NCBI GenBank assembly: GCA_025924435.1
Contig: JAICIL010000027.1
Coordinates: 1 to 22,892 of the forward strand
DNA length: 22,892 bases
Source: Chloroflexia bacterium
GTDB taxonomy: Bacteria; Chloroflexota; Chloroflexia; Thermomicrobiales; JALYUS01
Reading direction: 5' to 3'
Each line of letters begins with the position of its first letter. Position 1 is the stretch's first letter. Position numbers and translations under genes: made by a program. The notes beneath the pieces were generated by a model. It had not been told where the DNA came from and searched no databases. It saw only the letters and a program-made list of their open reading frames with translations. Of the stretch, positions 22,595 to 22,892 are shown one piece after another.

Positions 22595-22784
22595 GCCCGA
22601 GCGCAAAGATTTCGCGGATCAGCGATGGATCGAAAGCGGCGCGCTCATCCATCTGGCGGACGAGCGGCGCGATGCGTTCACGCGCGAATCGGCCCACGGT
22701 ATCGCGGAAGAGTTTTTCATCCGCGGTGAGTTCGGTGAGCGGGCGTGGGGCCGTTTGGTCAACGGCTGCTGTGGGTGACGACAT
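22404..22784 (-). pseudogene. Acyl-CoA dehydrogenase N-terminal fragment
   Basis: ATG at 22784 with GGGAGGAGG just upstream opens a frame of 126 codons. The first 100 or so are clearly acyl-CoA dehydrogenase: LTADEKLFRDTVGRFARERI, PLVRQMDERAAFDPSLIREI, GLMGIEIPEEFEGQGGDF and VLAIEEISAVDPSVGT. The family is about 380 residues and uses FAD to make enoyl-CoA in fatty-acid or amino-acid breakdown. After DPSVGT the frame enters the antisense of the glycosyltransferase and stops at 22404, so FAD- and substrate-binding parts are missing. The start region looks intact, the rest is lost or lies elsewhere. The remaining 108 bp to the window edge hold no gene that I can see. Confidence 0.85.
22481..22492. 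other. Junction of two truncated genes
   Basis: Glycosyltransferase-like coding on the plus strand ends about here (after GLIWFW), and acyl-CoA dehydrogenase-like coding on the minus strand ends about here (after DPSVGT). The two 3' parts are absent. No repeat or insertion sequence is seen at the joint. It is either a rearrangement breakpoint or an assembly join. Confidence 0.65.
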
Positions 22785-22892
22785 CGGGTTCCTCCTCCCG
22801 GCAGGCGGAGAGTTCGCGCCAGGGCCGATTCTGCGATTCGGCGACGGCTTTATATGTGATGTGGCCGCGATGGATATTGACACCGGCGGCCA

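Noticed and set aside
22875..22892. TTGACA at the right edge as a promoter
   Set aside because: The window ends before a -10 box could be seen.

Overview
This is a GC-rich bacterial chromosomal window with 18 protein-coding genes (two of them cut or broken) and at least ten palindromic intergenic repeats. The organism is most likely a member of the Chloroflexota, perhaps near Thermomicrobia. I infer this from the secreted protein at 861-2141, whose 'FERRALTYTPSNP' and 'VEMGNIGQHYF.WRY' motifs I associate with that phylum, from the mix of Tat-type lipoproteins and LabA/NYN and FemAB-MurE genes, and from the abundance of dispersed palindromes. No rRNA or tRNA is present to settle it.

Left third (1-7921): a cut-off amidohydrolase, a secreted protein and a CsbD-like stress protein lie on the minus strand. 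On the plus strand follow a rhomboid-like membrane protein, a small Tyr-rich exported protein, a lipid-anchored intradiol dioxygenase, a four-helix membrane protein behind a promoter with three phased 11-bp repeats, and a VOC/glyoxalase protein. A metallo-beta-lactamase hydrolase and a PPK2 polyphosphate kinase then lie on the minus strand. Middle (8131-18776): GH51 arabinofuranosidase, ornithine carbamoyltransferase, a PLP aminotransferase, then a tight NYN-FemAB-MurE cluster for peptidoglycan synthesis, a Tat-lipoprotein beta-propeller, and on the minus strand AspRS of the likely non-discriminating type. Right end (18777-22892): an unusually AT-rich 737-bp intergenic region, UDP-glucose dehydrogenase, a membrane glycosyltransferase that is abruptly truncated, and a fragment of an acyl-CoA dehydrogenase joined to it tail to tail.

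The most interesting signal is a pair of near-identical leader RNAs, at 19381-19465 and 21037-21115, directly upstream of the UDP-glucose dehydrogenase and the glycosyltransferase. Each can fold into an H-type pseudoknot whose last strand overlaps the 5' arm of an intrinsic terminator. Four of the five differences in the core fall in the first helix and keep it paired. This looks like a riboswitch-type switch controlling exopolysaccharide genes, and I do not recognise it as a known class.

The second theme is palindromic repeats. One family of about 130 bp (three copies, all in the same orientation) ends within 12 bp of a non-ATG start codon each time. Other families sit on stop codons or fill the gap between convergent genes.
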